Shown piece by piece: positions 55,981 through 64,000 of a stretch of 64,000 nucleotides of DNA. The stretch's first letter is position 1, and every line of letters starts with the position of its first letter. Source of the DNA: a bacterium. Lineage in GTDB: Bacteria; Desulfobacterota; Binatia; DP-6. The stretch spans positions 186,001 to 250,000 of the forward strand of contig JAHCID010000005.1 in the NCBI GenBank assembly GCA_026129405.1, given 5' to 3'. A program made the position numbers and the translations under genes. Under the pieces are notes generated by a model that was not told where the DNA came from, made no database searches, and saw only the letters and a program-made list of their open reading frames with translations.

Positions 55981-57456
55981 ATGCACGCGCCCCTCTCCCA
56001 CCTCGCGTCGGACCCGTCGGCGCTGAGCCGCGACCGCCTCCAGCGTGTCGCCGGCTGGGGCGGTGCGTCCAGCGCGATGAGCTGGGTGTACCGGCCGACG
56101 ACGCTCGAGGGCGTCCACGCGGCGCTCGCGGCGGCGCGCGCGCACGGCCTGTCCGTCGGGCTGCGCGGCGCCGGGCAGAGCTATGGCGACGCGTCGCTGA
56201 ACGGCGAGAACGTCACCCTCGACCTCTCGCGCATGACGCGCATCCTCGACTGGAACCCGGACACGGGCGTGGCGCGCGTCGAGCCCGGGGTGACGATCCG
56301 CCAGCTGTGGGAGTACGCGGTCGAGGACGGGTGGTGGCCGATGGTCGTGCCGGGGACGATGTTCGTCTCCCTCGGCGGCGCCGTCGGCGCGAACGTGCAC
56401 GGCAAGAACGCCTGGAAGGTCGGCCCGATCGGCGACCACGTCCACGCCGTCGACCTGCTGCTGCCGAGCGGCGAGCAGCGCACGCTCACGCGCGACGCCG
56501 ACCCGGAGCTGTTCCGCGCGACCATCGGCAGCTTCGGGCTCCTCGGCGTGGTCACCAGCGTCACGCTGTCGCTGAAGCGGGTGTACTCGGGCCAGGTCCT
56601 CGTCGAGGCGGCGACCGCGCCCCACCTCGACGCGCTGGTCGACGCGTTCGAGGCGCGCGCGCCCGAGGCCGACTACCTCGTCGGCTGGGTCGACCTCTTC
56701 GCGCGCGCCCCCGCGCTGGGGCGCTCCGTCATCCACCAGGCGAGCTATCTCGCTCCCGGCGACGATCTGCGGCCGGCGCGCACGCTGCGGCGCGAGAGCC
56801 AGGAGCTGCCGCCGACGCTGTTCGGCGTCGTTCCGAAGACGGTGCTCGGCCCGCTCATGCGCCCGCTGCTGAACGATCTCGGCGCCCGCCTCGTCAATAC
56901 CGCCAAGTACCGCCTGAGCGTCGCGCAGGGGACGCACCGCTTCCTCCAGCCGCACGCCGCCTTCCACTTCCTGTTCGACTACATCCCGCAGTGGAAGCGC
57001 GCCTACGGGCCGGGCGGGCTGATCGAGTGGCAGTGCTTCCTGCCCGCCGCGGCCACGCGGGCGACGCTGCGCGAGATCGTCGAGCGCATGCAGCGTGCCG
57101 GCGTGCTGCCCTATCTCGGCGTCTTCAAGAAGCACCGCCCCGACGCCTTCCTCGTGAGCCACGGCGTCGACGGCTACTCGCTCGCCTGCCACTTCAAGGT
57201 GACGGCGTCGCGGCGGCCGGCGCTGTGGCGGCTCTGCCGCGAGCTCAACCGGGTGGTGATCGAGGCCGGCGGCCGCTTCTATCTCGCGAAGGACTCGACG
57301 CTCGAGCCCGGCGACCTCGAGCGCTCGCTCGGGGCCGGGTCGGTGGCGCGTCTGCTGGCGCTGAAGCGCACGTGCGACCCGGAGACGCTGCTCCAGACCG
57401 AGCTCTTCCGCCGCCTGTTCCCCGACGCCCTGCCCGTCGCGCCGTCGCGCGCATGA
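55981..57456 (+). CDS. FAD-dependent oxidoreductase, DprE1-like
   Basis: 491 aa, VAO/FAD_binding_4 fold: LRGAGQSYGDASLNGENVTLDL and VPGTMFVSLGGAVGANVHGKNAWKVG, with the FAD-linked His region of DprE1 in NVHGKN. The C-terminal FYLAKDST corresponds to the DprE1 substrate-binding Lys. The residue equivalent to the benzothiazinone-target Cys (in GWNICVDF) is Ala in GYSLACHF; a Cys lies one place later. It oxidises the C2 hydroxyl of a polyprenyl-phospho-pentose. The stop overlaps the membrane protein gene by ATGA. Confidence 0.85.
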   Translation: MHAPLSHLASDPSALSRDRLQRVAGWGGASSAMSWVYRPTTLEGVHAALAAARAHGLSVGLRGAGQSYGDASLNGENVTLDLSRMTRILDWNPDTGVARVEPGVTIRQLWEYAVEDGWWPMVVPGTMFVSLGGAVGANVHGKNAWKVGPIGDHVHAVDLLLPSGEQRTLTRDADPELFRATIGSFGLLGVVTSVTLSLKRVYSGQVLVEAATAPHLDALVDAFEARAPEADYLVGWVDLFARAPALGRSVIHQASYLAPGDDLRPARTLRRESQELPPTLFGVVPKTVLGPLMRPLLNDLGARLVNTAKYRLSVAQGTHRFLQPHAAFHFLFDYIPQWKRAYGPGGLIEWQCFLPAAATRATLREIVERMQRAGVLPYLGVFKKHRPDAFLVSHGVDGYSLACHFKVTASRRPALWRLCRELNRVVIEAGGRFYLAKDSTLEPGDLERSLGAGSVARLLALKRTCDPETLLQTELFRRLFPDALPVAPSRA

Positions 57457-59171
57457 CGGCGCGGCCGTCGGCGCGCATGACGGCGGGGGCGTGGGCGGCG
57501 CTCGGGGTGCCGCTCCTCGCGGGGCTCGTCTGGTGGACGTGCGCGCCGGTCTGGCAGCACCCACAGCTCGACCCGGACGACTATCGCTATCTCGCCATCG
57601 CGGCGGCGCCGGACGCCTCGCTCGGCTCCGGCTGGGTGGTCGAGAACCGCTGGGACCACCTGTGGTGGGTCGATGCGGCGCCGGTGCGTTTCTTCCGCCC
57701 CGCCGTGATCACGAGCTTTCGCCTGGATCATGCCCTGTGGAGCGCCGGCTCGGGCGGCTTCCAGGCGACCAACGTCCTGCTGCACGCGCTCTGCGCGCTG
57801 CTCGTCGTCGCCGTCCTGCGGCGCTGGTGGGGTTCGGCGCCGGCCGCGTGGCTCGGCGGACTCGTGTGGGCGAGCCTGGCCTGCCACGCCGAGACCATCT
57901 GGTACCTGTCCGGGCGGACCGAGACGCTCGCCGCGGCGGGCTTCCTCGGCGCGCTCGCCGCGCAGGCGCAGCCGCGACCGGCCGTGCGCGTGCTGGCGCC
58001 GATCGGCTACGCGCTCGCCCTGCTGTCGAAGGAGCTGACGCTCGCGCTGCCGCTGGTCGCGCTCGCCGCCGATCGTTGCATCCTCGGCCGCGGCCCCACG
58101 CTCGGCGCGCTCGTGCGTGCGGACCGCGGGCTCTACGCCGGCTACGCGGCCGTGCTCGTCGGGTGGGCGACGCTGCGGCGCTGGGCGCTCGGTCCCGAGG
58201 GTACGGGCATGCTGCCGTTCCCGTATTTCGTCGCGCCCGATGCACCGGGCTTCGCGGCGCACGTCACGACCCAGCTGCGCAGCTATGCGGCCAACCTCGT
58301 CGCCGGCGACCTGACGCCGCCGTTCCTCCAGCCGGCGCAGCTCGACGCCTGGCTCTCGCCGGCGGGGCGCTGGCTCGCGCCGGTCCTGGCGGCGGCGCTG
58401 CTCGCGAGCCAGGTCGTGCGGCCGGCGGGCCGCGTGCTCGTCGGACTGGGCCTCGCCACCTGGTTGCCGACCGCGCCGGTGTACGTGAGCGAGCGCTACC
58501 TCGAGCTGCCGTCGTTCGCCGTCGTCGCGGCGCTGGCGGGAATGGTCGCCGGCCTCGCTCGCCGGCGCGGCGCAGCGGGGGCGCTCGTCGCCCTCCTCGT
58601 CGCCTGGGCGCTGCTGCAGGCGGGCGAGCTGGCGCGCAAGAACCGGGTGATGGCGGAGGTGCCGCGTGCGCCGGCGGCGGTGGCGGCGCGCCTCGCCGAC
58701 CTCGGTCCGGCGCTGCGCGACGGCCGCCCGCTGCTTTTCGTCGACTTCCCCGGCGACTGGGTGCATGCGCAGTTCCTCGAGGATCAGCTGCGGGTCGATT
58801 GGCGGCAGCCCGCGGTGCGGGCGCGGGTGCTCGCACCGATGGGACCGCCGTGGCGCGAGCCGGCGCCCGCGGTCACGCCCGAGGGCGCGGCGCGCCTGCG
58901 GGTGCGCGCGGCCGGGGCGCTCGTCGACCGCCGCGAGCAGCTCTTCCCGACCGTCCCGCTCGTCGACGGTACCCGGATCGCCGGCCCGCACCTCGGCCTC
59001 GACGTCACCATCGTCGACGGCGACGGCGCGCGAGCCCGGGCGATCGTCGCCGATCTGCCGACGCCGGTCGCCGACTGGCACGTCGTGCGCTTCGTGCCCC
59101 CCGCGGGCGCGGAGCCGGACACGACGCCGGGCTACGTGATCCTCGGCGGCCGCTTCGAGCTGCTGCGCTGA
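57453..59171 (+). CDS. Multi-span membrane protein, GT-C/PMT-like
   Basis: 572 aa. About ten helices in the first ~440 residues, then a soluble extracytoplasmic domain. The first loop carries QLDPDDYRYLAIA, a D-D motif placed as in GT-C transferases that use polyprenyl-phosphate sugars. ALLSKELTLALPLVALAADR resembles TMTC/PMT-type proteins. The position next to DprE1/DprE2-like genes suggests it transfers the polyprenyl-linked pentose onto an envelope glycan or protein. That function is inference; the family call is moderately sure. Confidence 0.72.
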   Translation: MTARPSARMTAGAWAALGVPLLAGLVWWTCAPVWQHPQLDPDDYRYLAIAAAPDASLGSGWVVENRWDHLWWVDAAPVRFFRPAVITSFRLDHALWSAGSGGFQATNVLLHALCALLVVAVLRRWWGSAPAAWLGGLVWASLACHAETIWYLSGRTETLAAAGFLGALAAQAQPRPAVRVLAPIGYALALLSKELTLALPLVALAADRCILGRGPTLGALVRADRGLYAGYAAVLVGWATLRRWALGPEGTGMLPFPYFVAPDAPGFAAHVTTQLRSYAANLVAGDLTPPFLQPAQLDAWLSPAGRWLAPVLAAALLASQVVRPAGRVLVGLGLATWLPTAPVYVSERYLELPSFAVVAALAGMVAGLARRRGAAGALVALLVAWALLQAGELARKNRVMAEVPRAPAAVAARLADLGPALRDGRPLLFVDFPGDWVHAQFLEDQLRVDWRQPAVRARVLAPMGPPWREPAPAVTPEGAARLRVRAAGALVDRREQLFPTVPLVDGTRIAGPHLGLDVTIVDGDGARARAIVADLPTPVADWHVVRFVPPAGAEPDTTPGYVILGGRFELLR

Positions 59172-59258
59172 GCCGGCGCGGCCGATGCTCCGGCAGCAGC
59201 GGTCGGGACGGCATTGCGACTCGGCCGGGCGTCGCGTAGGACGGCCAGTGGGGCTGCC

Positions 59259-60014
59259 ATGGGGCAGGGATGGGTCGGGTACGGGGTGTGGGGGGTGACC
59301 GCGCTGGCGCTCGCGCTCGGCGGCTGTGCTGCGAAGCGCCCGGTGCTCGAGGTCGAGTCCAACGTCACCAACGTCTGGAGCGGCGATCAGCGCCAACGGG
59401 CGGCCGCGGGCGAGACAGGCGAGGCGCCGGCAGAAGGCCTCGGGAGCGGGCCTGCGGCCGGCGGAGCCGGTCCCACGGGTGCGGTGCCGGCGGCGATCGC
59501 GCCGGGCGCCCCGACGGAGGTGCCCGCGTCGGCCGGCTGGACCGTCACCGCGGGCAGCGCGGCCGGAGGCCCGATGCCGGCCGCGCCGGAGCCGTCGCGC
59601 ATGATGCCGGGATATCCACCCGGCTTCGCCGATCCCGAGGCCGTCGCGAGCGACACGGCGGTGCCGGCGCCGGCGGCCGCTTCGGCCACCGTGGGCCGGA
59701 CCGCACCGCCGCCGCCGGGCGGCGCGGACATCGCGGCCCCGGTCGAGGCGCCAGGGCAGGGAGCGGGCGCGCCGGGTGGGACGGCGTCGGTCCCCGGCTT
59801 CCCGGCCCAGAGCGGTACGCCCCAAGGCGGCGTGCCCCGGGACGCTCCCGCCCAGGCCTTTTCGGCGCACGGCACGCCGGCGCAGGCGATCCAGGTGCGC
59901 GGCTGGCAGACGCCGGACGGGCGCGGCTGGGCACGTCCCGACCGCCGCCCGGCGGCTCCCGCTGCTGCGACGGCTCCGGCCGTGGGGCCAGGCGCCGGCG
60001 CGGGCGCCGACTGA
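59259..60014 (+). CDS. Low-complexity lipoprotein
   Basis: 251 aa from ATG 59259. The signal peptide ends in the lipobox ALGGCAAK, so Cys is lipidated. Beyond residue ~30 the protein is Pro/Ala/Gly-rich without predicted folds (GGAGPTGAVPAAIAPGAP and similar), ending in a short RGWQTPDGRGWARPDRRP stretch that might bind peptidoglycan or a partner. No family is recognised. Convergent with 60544-60029. Confidence 0.68.
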   Translation: MGQGWVGYGVWGVTALALALGGCAAKRPVLEVESNVTNVWSGDQRQRAAAGETGEAPAEGLGSGPAAGGAGPTGAVPAAIAPGAPTEVPASAGWTVTAGSAAGGPMPAAPEPSRMMPGYPPGFADPEAVASDTAVPAPAAASATVGRTAPPPPGGADIAAPVEAPGQGAGAPGGTASVPGFPAQSGTPQGGVPRDAPAQAFSAHGTPAQAIQVRGWQTPDGRGWARPDRRPAAPAAATAPAVGPGAGAGAD

Positions 60015-60028
60015 CGGCCGGGTCAGAA

Positions 60029-60544
60029 TCACGGTGCGGCAGGCGCATCGGCGCCGCGCAGGTGGGTTCCAGCGCTGTCCACGTCGGCGGCGGGCATGGA
60101 GCGCATCGCCTCGGCGGTCGCGCGTACGACGTCGAGGAACGTGTTCCGGCGGCGGGGATGCACGCGGTGCCACAGCTCCATGTACTCGGCGAGGTGCGGT
60201 GCCTGGAGCATCCGCAGCCCCCCCACGTCGTCGAGCGTCTCCAGCACACCGCTGCGCTCGTGTGCGAGGGCGGCCTGCGCGTCCGCCGACAGCTGTCGTG
60301 GGTCGATGCGGGCGAGACACTGCTGGAACGCCTGCTGGATGCGCACGACGACCATGAGCGGCGTCGACAGCCCGCGTCCGCCTTCGAGGCGGCTCACCGC
60401 ACCCTGGCTCACCCCGGCGAGACGCCCGAGCTGCTCCTGCGTCAGGCCGAGCAGCGTGCGCAGCCGCCGCGTGCTCGCCCCGAGGCCGTGCATCCAATCG
60501 CACCACCGCTCCGCCTCTTCCCGGGATCGGATCCGTCGTGCCAT
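60029..60544 (-). CDS. XRE-type transcriptional regulator
   Basis: 171 aa from ATG 60544. Residues about 20-75 hold a Cro/CI helix-turn-helix (RRLRTLLGLTQEQLGRLAGVSQGAVSRLEGGRGLS). The C-terminal ~90 residues are helical (QQAFQQCLARIDPRQLSADAQAAL) and probably mediate dimerisation. It may control the divergent cupin gene at 60664; the 120-base gap is AT-poor and shows no clear operator. Confidence 0.83.
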   Translation of the reverse strand: MARRIRSREEAERWCDWMHGLGASTRRLRTLLGLTQEQLGRLAGVSQGAVSRLEGGRGLSTPLMVVVRIQQAFQQCLARIDPRQLSADAQAALAHERSGVLETLDDVGGLRMLQAPHLAEYMELWHRVHPRRRNTFLDVVRATAEAMRSMPAADVDSAGTHLRGADAPAAP

Positions 60545-60663
60545 GGGCCCGCTTTGTCGCGCCGGGCGTGGGCCGGCAAGACGCAAACGGACGCGCGACT
60601 CTACATAGGTCGGTACTAGCGCGATCGCATGTCGCGCCCGCGTGGCGCGTGCTAGAGCGAGGC

Positions 60664-61038
60664 ATGCCGACCCGTGCCCCGACCCTCGTCGCCGCGCCCA
60701 CCCGCATCGTCGCCGCCGGCAACAAGCCGAAGGACATCGACGAGTACGTGGGTCGCGTGACGACCGGGACCGCGGGCGTCAGCGTCGCGCACATGCGGAG
60801 CCCCGCCGGCTGGGTCGAGCCGGGGCAGACGCCGGCGTTCGACGAGTACACCCTCGTCCTGCACGGCATGCTGCGCGTCGAGCACCGCGACGGGGCGCTC
60901 GAGGTGCACGCCGGCCAGGCGGTGATCGCCCATGCCGGCGAGTGGGTGCGCTACGGCTCGCCCGCCCCCGGGGGCGCCGAGTACGTCGCCGTCTGCCTGC
61001 CGGCGTTCTCGCCCGACACCGTGCACCGGGACGGTTGA
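60664..61038 (+). CDS. Small cupin-domain protein
   Basis: 124 aa. A single cupin barrel: GWVEPGQTPAFDEYTLVLHGMLRVEH is cupin motif 1 (metal-ligand pattern partly preserved with Glu and His), and GQAVIAHAGEWVRYGSPAPGGAEYVAVC is motif 2. Many such proteins are sugar isomerases or regulators. The metal site is incomplete, so a ligand-binding role is possible. It starts at ATG 60664 and is followed after 31 bases by the DsbD-N-like gene. Confidence 0.8.
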   Translation: MPTRAPTLVAAPTRIVAAGNKPKDIDEYVGRVTTGTAGVSVAHMRSPAGWVEPGQTPAFDEYTLVLHGMLRVEHRDGALEVHAGQAVIAHAGEWVRYGSPAPGGAEYVAVCLPAFSPDTVHRDG

Positions 61039-61069
61039 GTCGACGGCCGTCGGACGGCAGGGACGAACG

Positions 61070-61957
61070 GTGGGCCGGCGCACGCTCCTCGGATACGCCG
61101 CGCTCGTCGTCGCGGCGCTCGCGCCCACCGCGGCGGGCGCGCAGGCCGTGTACATGGAGCCGGTGCGCGCCCGCCTGGTGGCCGACGTGCGCGCGGTCGA
61201 AGCCGGCCGGCCGTTCCGCGCCGGTGTGCTCTTCGAGGTGCAGCGCGGCTGGCACGTCTACTGGCGCAATCCCGGCGACAGCGGCCTGCCCACCAAGGTC
61301 GTGCTCGGCGCGCCGAACGGCTTCGCGGTCGGCACGCTCGGTTGGCCGCTGCCGCAGCGGTTCACGCAGCCCGGCGATCTCGTCGGCTACGGCTACGCCG
61401 ACCGTCTGCTGCTCGCCGCCGCCGTGACGCCGCCGGCGACGCTCGCGGCCGGCTCGACGGTGGCCCTCACCGCCGACGTCGGCTGGCTCGCGTGCGCACA
61501 GCTCTGCCTGCGCGGCACGAAGCAGCTGACGCTCGCGCTGCCGTCCGCGCCCGCCGCAGCGAGCGACGACGCGCCGGCATTCGCGACCTGGGCAGCAGCG
61601 CTGCCGATCCCCGCCGCCGAGGCGCGCGACACGGTGGAGGTCGCCTCGCACGGCGCCATCCCGTCCGACGACACGGAGGGCACGGTGACGACGACGCTGC
61701 GCTGGCACACGCCGGTCGCCGACGTCGAGTGGTTCCCGCCCGGCGACCGCGCCCTGCTGGTCGCCGCGGCGACCAGCCGCACGACGGGCGATCGCACCGA
61801 GCTGGTGTTCCGCGCCCGCCGCGTCGCCGGCCAGACGCCCGACGCGCGCGTGCTCGACGGCGTCGTCACCTGGCGTACCGTGGACGGCGGGCGCCGCGGC
61901 GTCGTCGTGCCGCTGCCGCTCGACGCCACCGCAACCAAGGAGGGTCCCTCGTCATGA
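61070..61957 (+). CDS. DsbD N-terminal-domain-like exported protein
   Basis: 295 aa from GTG 61070. Signal peptide (about 1-25) followed by a DsbD-alpha-like immunoglobulin fold: EVQRGWHVYWRNPGDSGLPTKV, and VGWLACAQLCLRGTKQLTLAL with the Cys-x3-Cys (ACAQLC) typical of the reductant-accepting thiol pair. No DsbD membrane beta-domain follows; instead a redoxin-type gene overlaps its stop (ATGA). This may be a stand-alone DsbD-alpha that passes electrons to a periplasmic partner. Confidence 0.82.
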   Translation: MGRRTLLGYAALVVAALAPTAAGAQAVYMEPVRARLVADVRAVEAGRPFRAGVLFEVQRGWHVYWRNPGDSGLPTKVVLGAPNGFAVGTLGWPLPQRFTQPGDLVGYGYADRLLLAAAVTPPATLAAGSTVALTADVGWLACAQLCLRGTKQLTLALPSAPAAASDDAPAFATWAAALPIPAAEARDTVEVASHGAIPSDDTEGTVTTTLRWHTPVADVEWFPPGDRALLVAAATSRTTGDRTELVFRARRVAGQTPDARVLDGVVTWRTVDGGRRGVVVPLPLDATATKEGPSS

Positions 61958-62559
61958 CGACATTCCCCGGGTTCGATCGCGCCCGCCGTACGGGCATGGT
62001 GCTGCTGCTCGCGCTGGCCGTCGCGCTGCCGGCGCACGCGGCCACCGTCGGACAGCCGGCGCCGGCGTTCACGCTCAGCGATCAGGACGGTGCCACCGTC
62101 GCGCTCGAGTCCTTCGCCGGCAAGGTCGTCGTCCTCGAGTGGACGAACCCGGACTGCCCGTTCGTGAAGCGTCACTACCGCACGAAGACGATGACCACGC
62201 TGGCCGAGCGCTTCGGCAAGGAGGGCGTCGTCTGGCTCGCGGTGAGCAGCACGGCGACGCTCGACCCGGCGCGGCTGCGCACGTGGCGCAGCGAGGAGGG
62301 CATCACGTACCCCATCCTCGACGACCGCGCCGGCACCGTCGGCCACGCCTACGGCGCCAAGACGACGCCGCACCTGTTCGTCATCGATCCGAAGGGCGTG
62401 CTCGTCTACGCCGGCGGCATCGACGACGACCCGGCGGGGGAGAGCGGCGACAAGGCGACCAACTACGTCGCGCTGGCGCTCGAGGACGTGACCGCCGGCA
62501 AGCCGGTGCGCACGCCGGAGACGAAGCCGTACGGCTGCTCCGTGAAGTACGCCAACTGA
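61954..62559 (+). CDS. Exported redoxin (AhpC/TSA-thioredoxin-like)
   Basis: 201 aa, signal peptide (about 14-30, ALAVALPAHA), then a thioredoxin-fold redoxin domain: VGQPAPAFTLSDQDG, the active site NPDCPFVKRHY, DDRAGTVGHAYGAKTTPHLFVIDP, and a YGCSVKY tail. There is a single active-site Cys, with no resolving Cys at the CxxC position, so it resembles peroxiredoxin-like or single-Cys redoxin proteins. Translationally coupled to the DsbD-like gene, suggesting a periplasmic thiol reductase or peroxidase pair. Confidence 0.86.
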   Translation: MTTFPGFDRARRTGMVLLLALAVALPAHAATVGQPAPAFTLSDQDGATVALESFAGKVVVLEWTNPDCPFVKRHYRTKTMTTLAERFGKEGVVWLAVSSTATLDPARLRTWRSEEGITYPILDDRAGTVGHAYGAKTTPHLFVIDPKGVLVYAGGIDDDPAGESGDKATNYVALALEDVTAGKPVRTPETKPYGCSVKYAN

Positions 62560-62718
62560 CGCGGTCGCTCGGCGGGCGGGTCCGGGACGCGGGCCGCGCC
62601 GGCGTCGCGCCGGTGACGGGCGGCGCGTTCTGGTCGGTCCCGGTGGCACCGGCGCCCCGCGCCCACGTGCTGGTGCGGACGGCATGGTTCCTGCTGCCCG
62701 CATTCGCCGATGCGGTGC

Positions 62719-64000
62719 ATGCGCGGCGGCGGGCTTCCGCTGTGGCTGCTGGCGTGGCTGCTGGTCGCGGTGCCGGCGGCGGCCAGCATGCTCGTACCGA
62801 TGTCGGACGCGGACCTGCTGGCGGCCTCCGATCTGGTCGTGCGCGGCACCGTGCGCCGCATCGAGACGGTCGCGCTGGCGGACGGGCGGGTCGTCACCGA
62901 GACGGTGCTCCGCGTCCGCGACGTGCTGAAGGGCCGCCTGCGGCGCCAGAAGATCGTCGTCACCCAGCCGGGCGGCTGGCTCGCCGAGCGGCTGGTGTGG
63001 ATCCACGGCGCCGCGGAGTTCGCGCGCGGCGAGGACGCGATCGTCTTCCTGCGCCGCACCCGCGACCGCCGGCTGCGCACCACGGCGCTCGGGCTCGGCA
63101 AGTGGCACGTCGATGCCGCGGGCACGGCGTGGCGGACGATCCCGCGGCGCGAGCGGCGGAGCGCGGCGGCGTTCCTCGCCGAGCTGGCGCGCGCGGGCGC
63201 GGCGCAGCCCGCCGCCGCGGTCGTGCCCGACGGCCGCGTCGTCGCCGCGGGCGACCGCCATGCGACGGCGCGCTACACCTTCCTCGGCAGCCCGCCCGGG
63301 CGCTGGCCGTCGCCCAAGGTGGTCTTCACGCAGGGCCCGCTCGATCCCGTTCTCGGCGCCGCGCTGACCACCGGCGTGGTCGCGGATGCGCTCGCCGCCT
63401 GGAACGGCGTCGCCACGGCCGCCCTGACGCTGTCGACGAAGGGCCTCGCGCCGGCGCGGAGGTCGGTGGCCGGCGGCGTGTGCGACGGCGTCAGCGTGAT
63501 CCAGTTCGGCGACCCGCTCGACGAGATCGACGATCTCAGCCCCGGCTGCACGGGCGTCCTCGCCGTCGGCGGCTTCTGCGCGTCGGCCACGCCCAGCGTC
63601 GTCGGCGGCACGACGTTCCGCACCATCACCGAGGGCGACCTCACCATGAACGACCGCCTCGGCGTCTGCTTCACCGCCGCCGAGGTGGCCGAGGTGGTGA
63701 CGCACGAGCTCGGCCACGCCATCGGGCTCGGACACTCGTCCGAGAACCCGAAGGAGGCGAACGCCGCCCTCGCGAGCGCGACGATGTACTTCCTCGCGCA
63801 CTTCGACGGCCGCGGCGCGGCGCTGCGCGCCGACGATCGGGCGGGCGTGACGGCGATCTATCCGGGCCCCGCCGCAGGCGCGCCGGACGCCGACGGCGAC
63901 GGCGTTCCCGACGCCGCCGACGCCTGCGCTGCGACGCCGCCCGGCGCGGCGGTCGGCGCCGACGGCTGTGCCTGCGCCGACGCCGGGCACCCCGGCTGCG
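62719..64000 (+). CDS. Matrixin-like zinc metalloprotease with repeat tail (3' end outside window)
   Basis: At least 427 codons, open to the window end. Residues 1-22 form a signal peptide (GGGLPLWLLAWLLVAVPAAA). Residues about 30-160 form a strand-rich domain of unknown type. Residues about 240-375 are a metzincin-type protease with the zinc motif THELGHAIGLGHSS and the later SATMYFLAHFDGRGAALRADDRAGVTAIYP, typical of M10-like enzymes. After it, DADGDGVPDAADACAATPPG is a thrombospondin type-3-like calcium-binding repeat. It is probably secreted and cell-surface associated. No usual cysteine-switch propeptide is seen. Confidence 0.86.
   Translation, partial: MRGGGLPLWLLAWLLVAVPAAASMLVPMSDADLLAASDLVVRGTVRRIETVALADGRVVTETVLRVRDVLKGRLRRQKIVVTQPGGWLAERLVWIHGAAEFARGEDAIVFLRRTRDRRLRTTALGLGKWHVDAAGTAWRTIPRRERRSAAAFLAELARAGAAQPAAAVVPDGRVVAAGDRHATARYTFLGSPPGRWPSPKVVFTQGPLDPVLGAALTTGVVADALAAWNGVATAALTLSTKGLAPARRSVAGGVCDGVSVIQFGDPLDEIDDLSPGCTGVLAVGGFCASATPSVVGGTTFRTITEGDLTMNDRLGVCFTAAEVAEVVTHELGHAIGLGHSSENPKEANAALASATMYFLAHFDGRGAALRADDRAGVTAIYPGPAAGAPDADGDGVPDAADACAATPPGAAVGADGCACADAGHPGC

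Noticed and set aside
57279-60869. 1196-codon minus-strand frame opposite the GT-C-like gene
   Set aside because: Shadow of the plus-strand coding sequence; no family motifs.

Overview
The window is a very GC-rich bacterial chromosome segment with dense, tightly packed operons. Overlapping ATGA/GTGA/TGATG junctions and GTG starts are common. No plasmid, phage, insertion-sequence or CRISPR features are visible. Gene content points to a deltaproteobacteria-like, environmental, lipid-metabolising bacterium: an RND/MMPL pump with a YCF48-type lipoprotein and DUF1329 proteins, Cys-rich secreted proteins, an acyl-CoA operon, and decaprenyl-ribose-oxidase-type enzymes. Candidatus Binatota/Desulfobacterota-like lineages or Myxococcota fit best. 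This placement is inference from family content only.

Layout. (1) 1-261: 3' part of a tRNA gene interrupted by a group I intron, probably tRNA-Asn(GUU), followed by a strong intrinsic terminator. (2) 0.68-11.0 kb: a compact chemotaxis-like operon (CheX, receiver-STAS, HDOD, CheA, CheW, two tiny ORFs, a soluble GAF-PAS-PAS chemoreceptor, CheY, CheB, CheR, second CheX) with no flagellar or pilus genes beside it. cheB and the following secreted nuclease gene carry apparent frameshifts. (3) 11-20 kb: secreted EEP hydrolase, fused GT2-GT4 glycosyltransferase, YhhN membrane protein, Cys-rich exported protein, then a minus-strand group (NtrC-type regulator, prepilin-peptidase-like protein, response regulator, retropepsin-like protease) and a small XRE regulator. 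(4) 20.3-31.0 kb: an envelope transport locus. A promoter with a perfect TTGACA and an overlapping palindrome (CTAACA-N7-TGTTAG) precedes a YCF48-like lipoprotein, an RND/MMPL transporter with an embedded PDZ-like domain, a 42-aa membrane peptide, a Gld-type ABC system (ATPase, permease, GldG-like, DUF4340) and two tandem DUF1329 proteins, closed by two hairpins. (5) 31.1-37.3 kb: divergent folP-type gene, then an acyl-CoA operon (alpha-methylacyl-CoA racemase-like, HMG-CoA-synthase-like/DUF35 fusion, acyl-CoA dehydrogenase, two MaoC-fold subunits, SDR). (6) 37.8-47.3 kb: ACP-like protein, GH57/DUF3536 enzyme, DUF4124 protein, cysS, acs, and an antiporter-USP fusion. (7) 47.3-48.7 kb: a rearranged patch where the two halves of a SnoaL-like gene lie on opposite strands about 1.2 kb apart, flanking tRNA-Arg(UCG). 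(8) 48.7-64 kb: methyltransferase, small membrane protein, AraC regulator, hydrolase, second EEP protein, GNAT, two thioesterases, a DprE2/DprE1-like pair with a GT-C-like membrane protein, a disordered lipoprotein, XRE regulator, cupin, DsbD-N-like and redoxin genes, and a matrixin-like metalloprotease running off the end.

How the parts work together. The che genes form one phospho-signalling unit (CheA to CheY, CheB and receiver-STAS, reset by CheX). The 20.8-31 kb genes look like one coordinately regulated lipid or small-molecule export apparatus across inner membrane and periplasm. The 32-37 kb genes look like a beta-oxidation-type pathway for methyl-branched acyl-CoAs. The main candidates for something new are the group I intron in what looks like tRNA-Asn, the envelope export locus, the racemase/retro-aldolase-like acyl-CoA operon, and the 1.2 kb inversion that splits the SnoaL-like gene.
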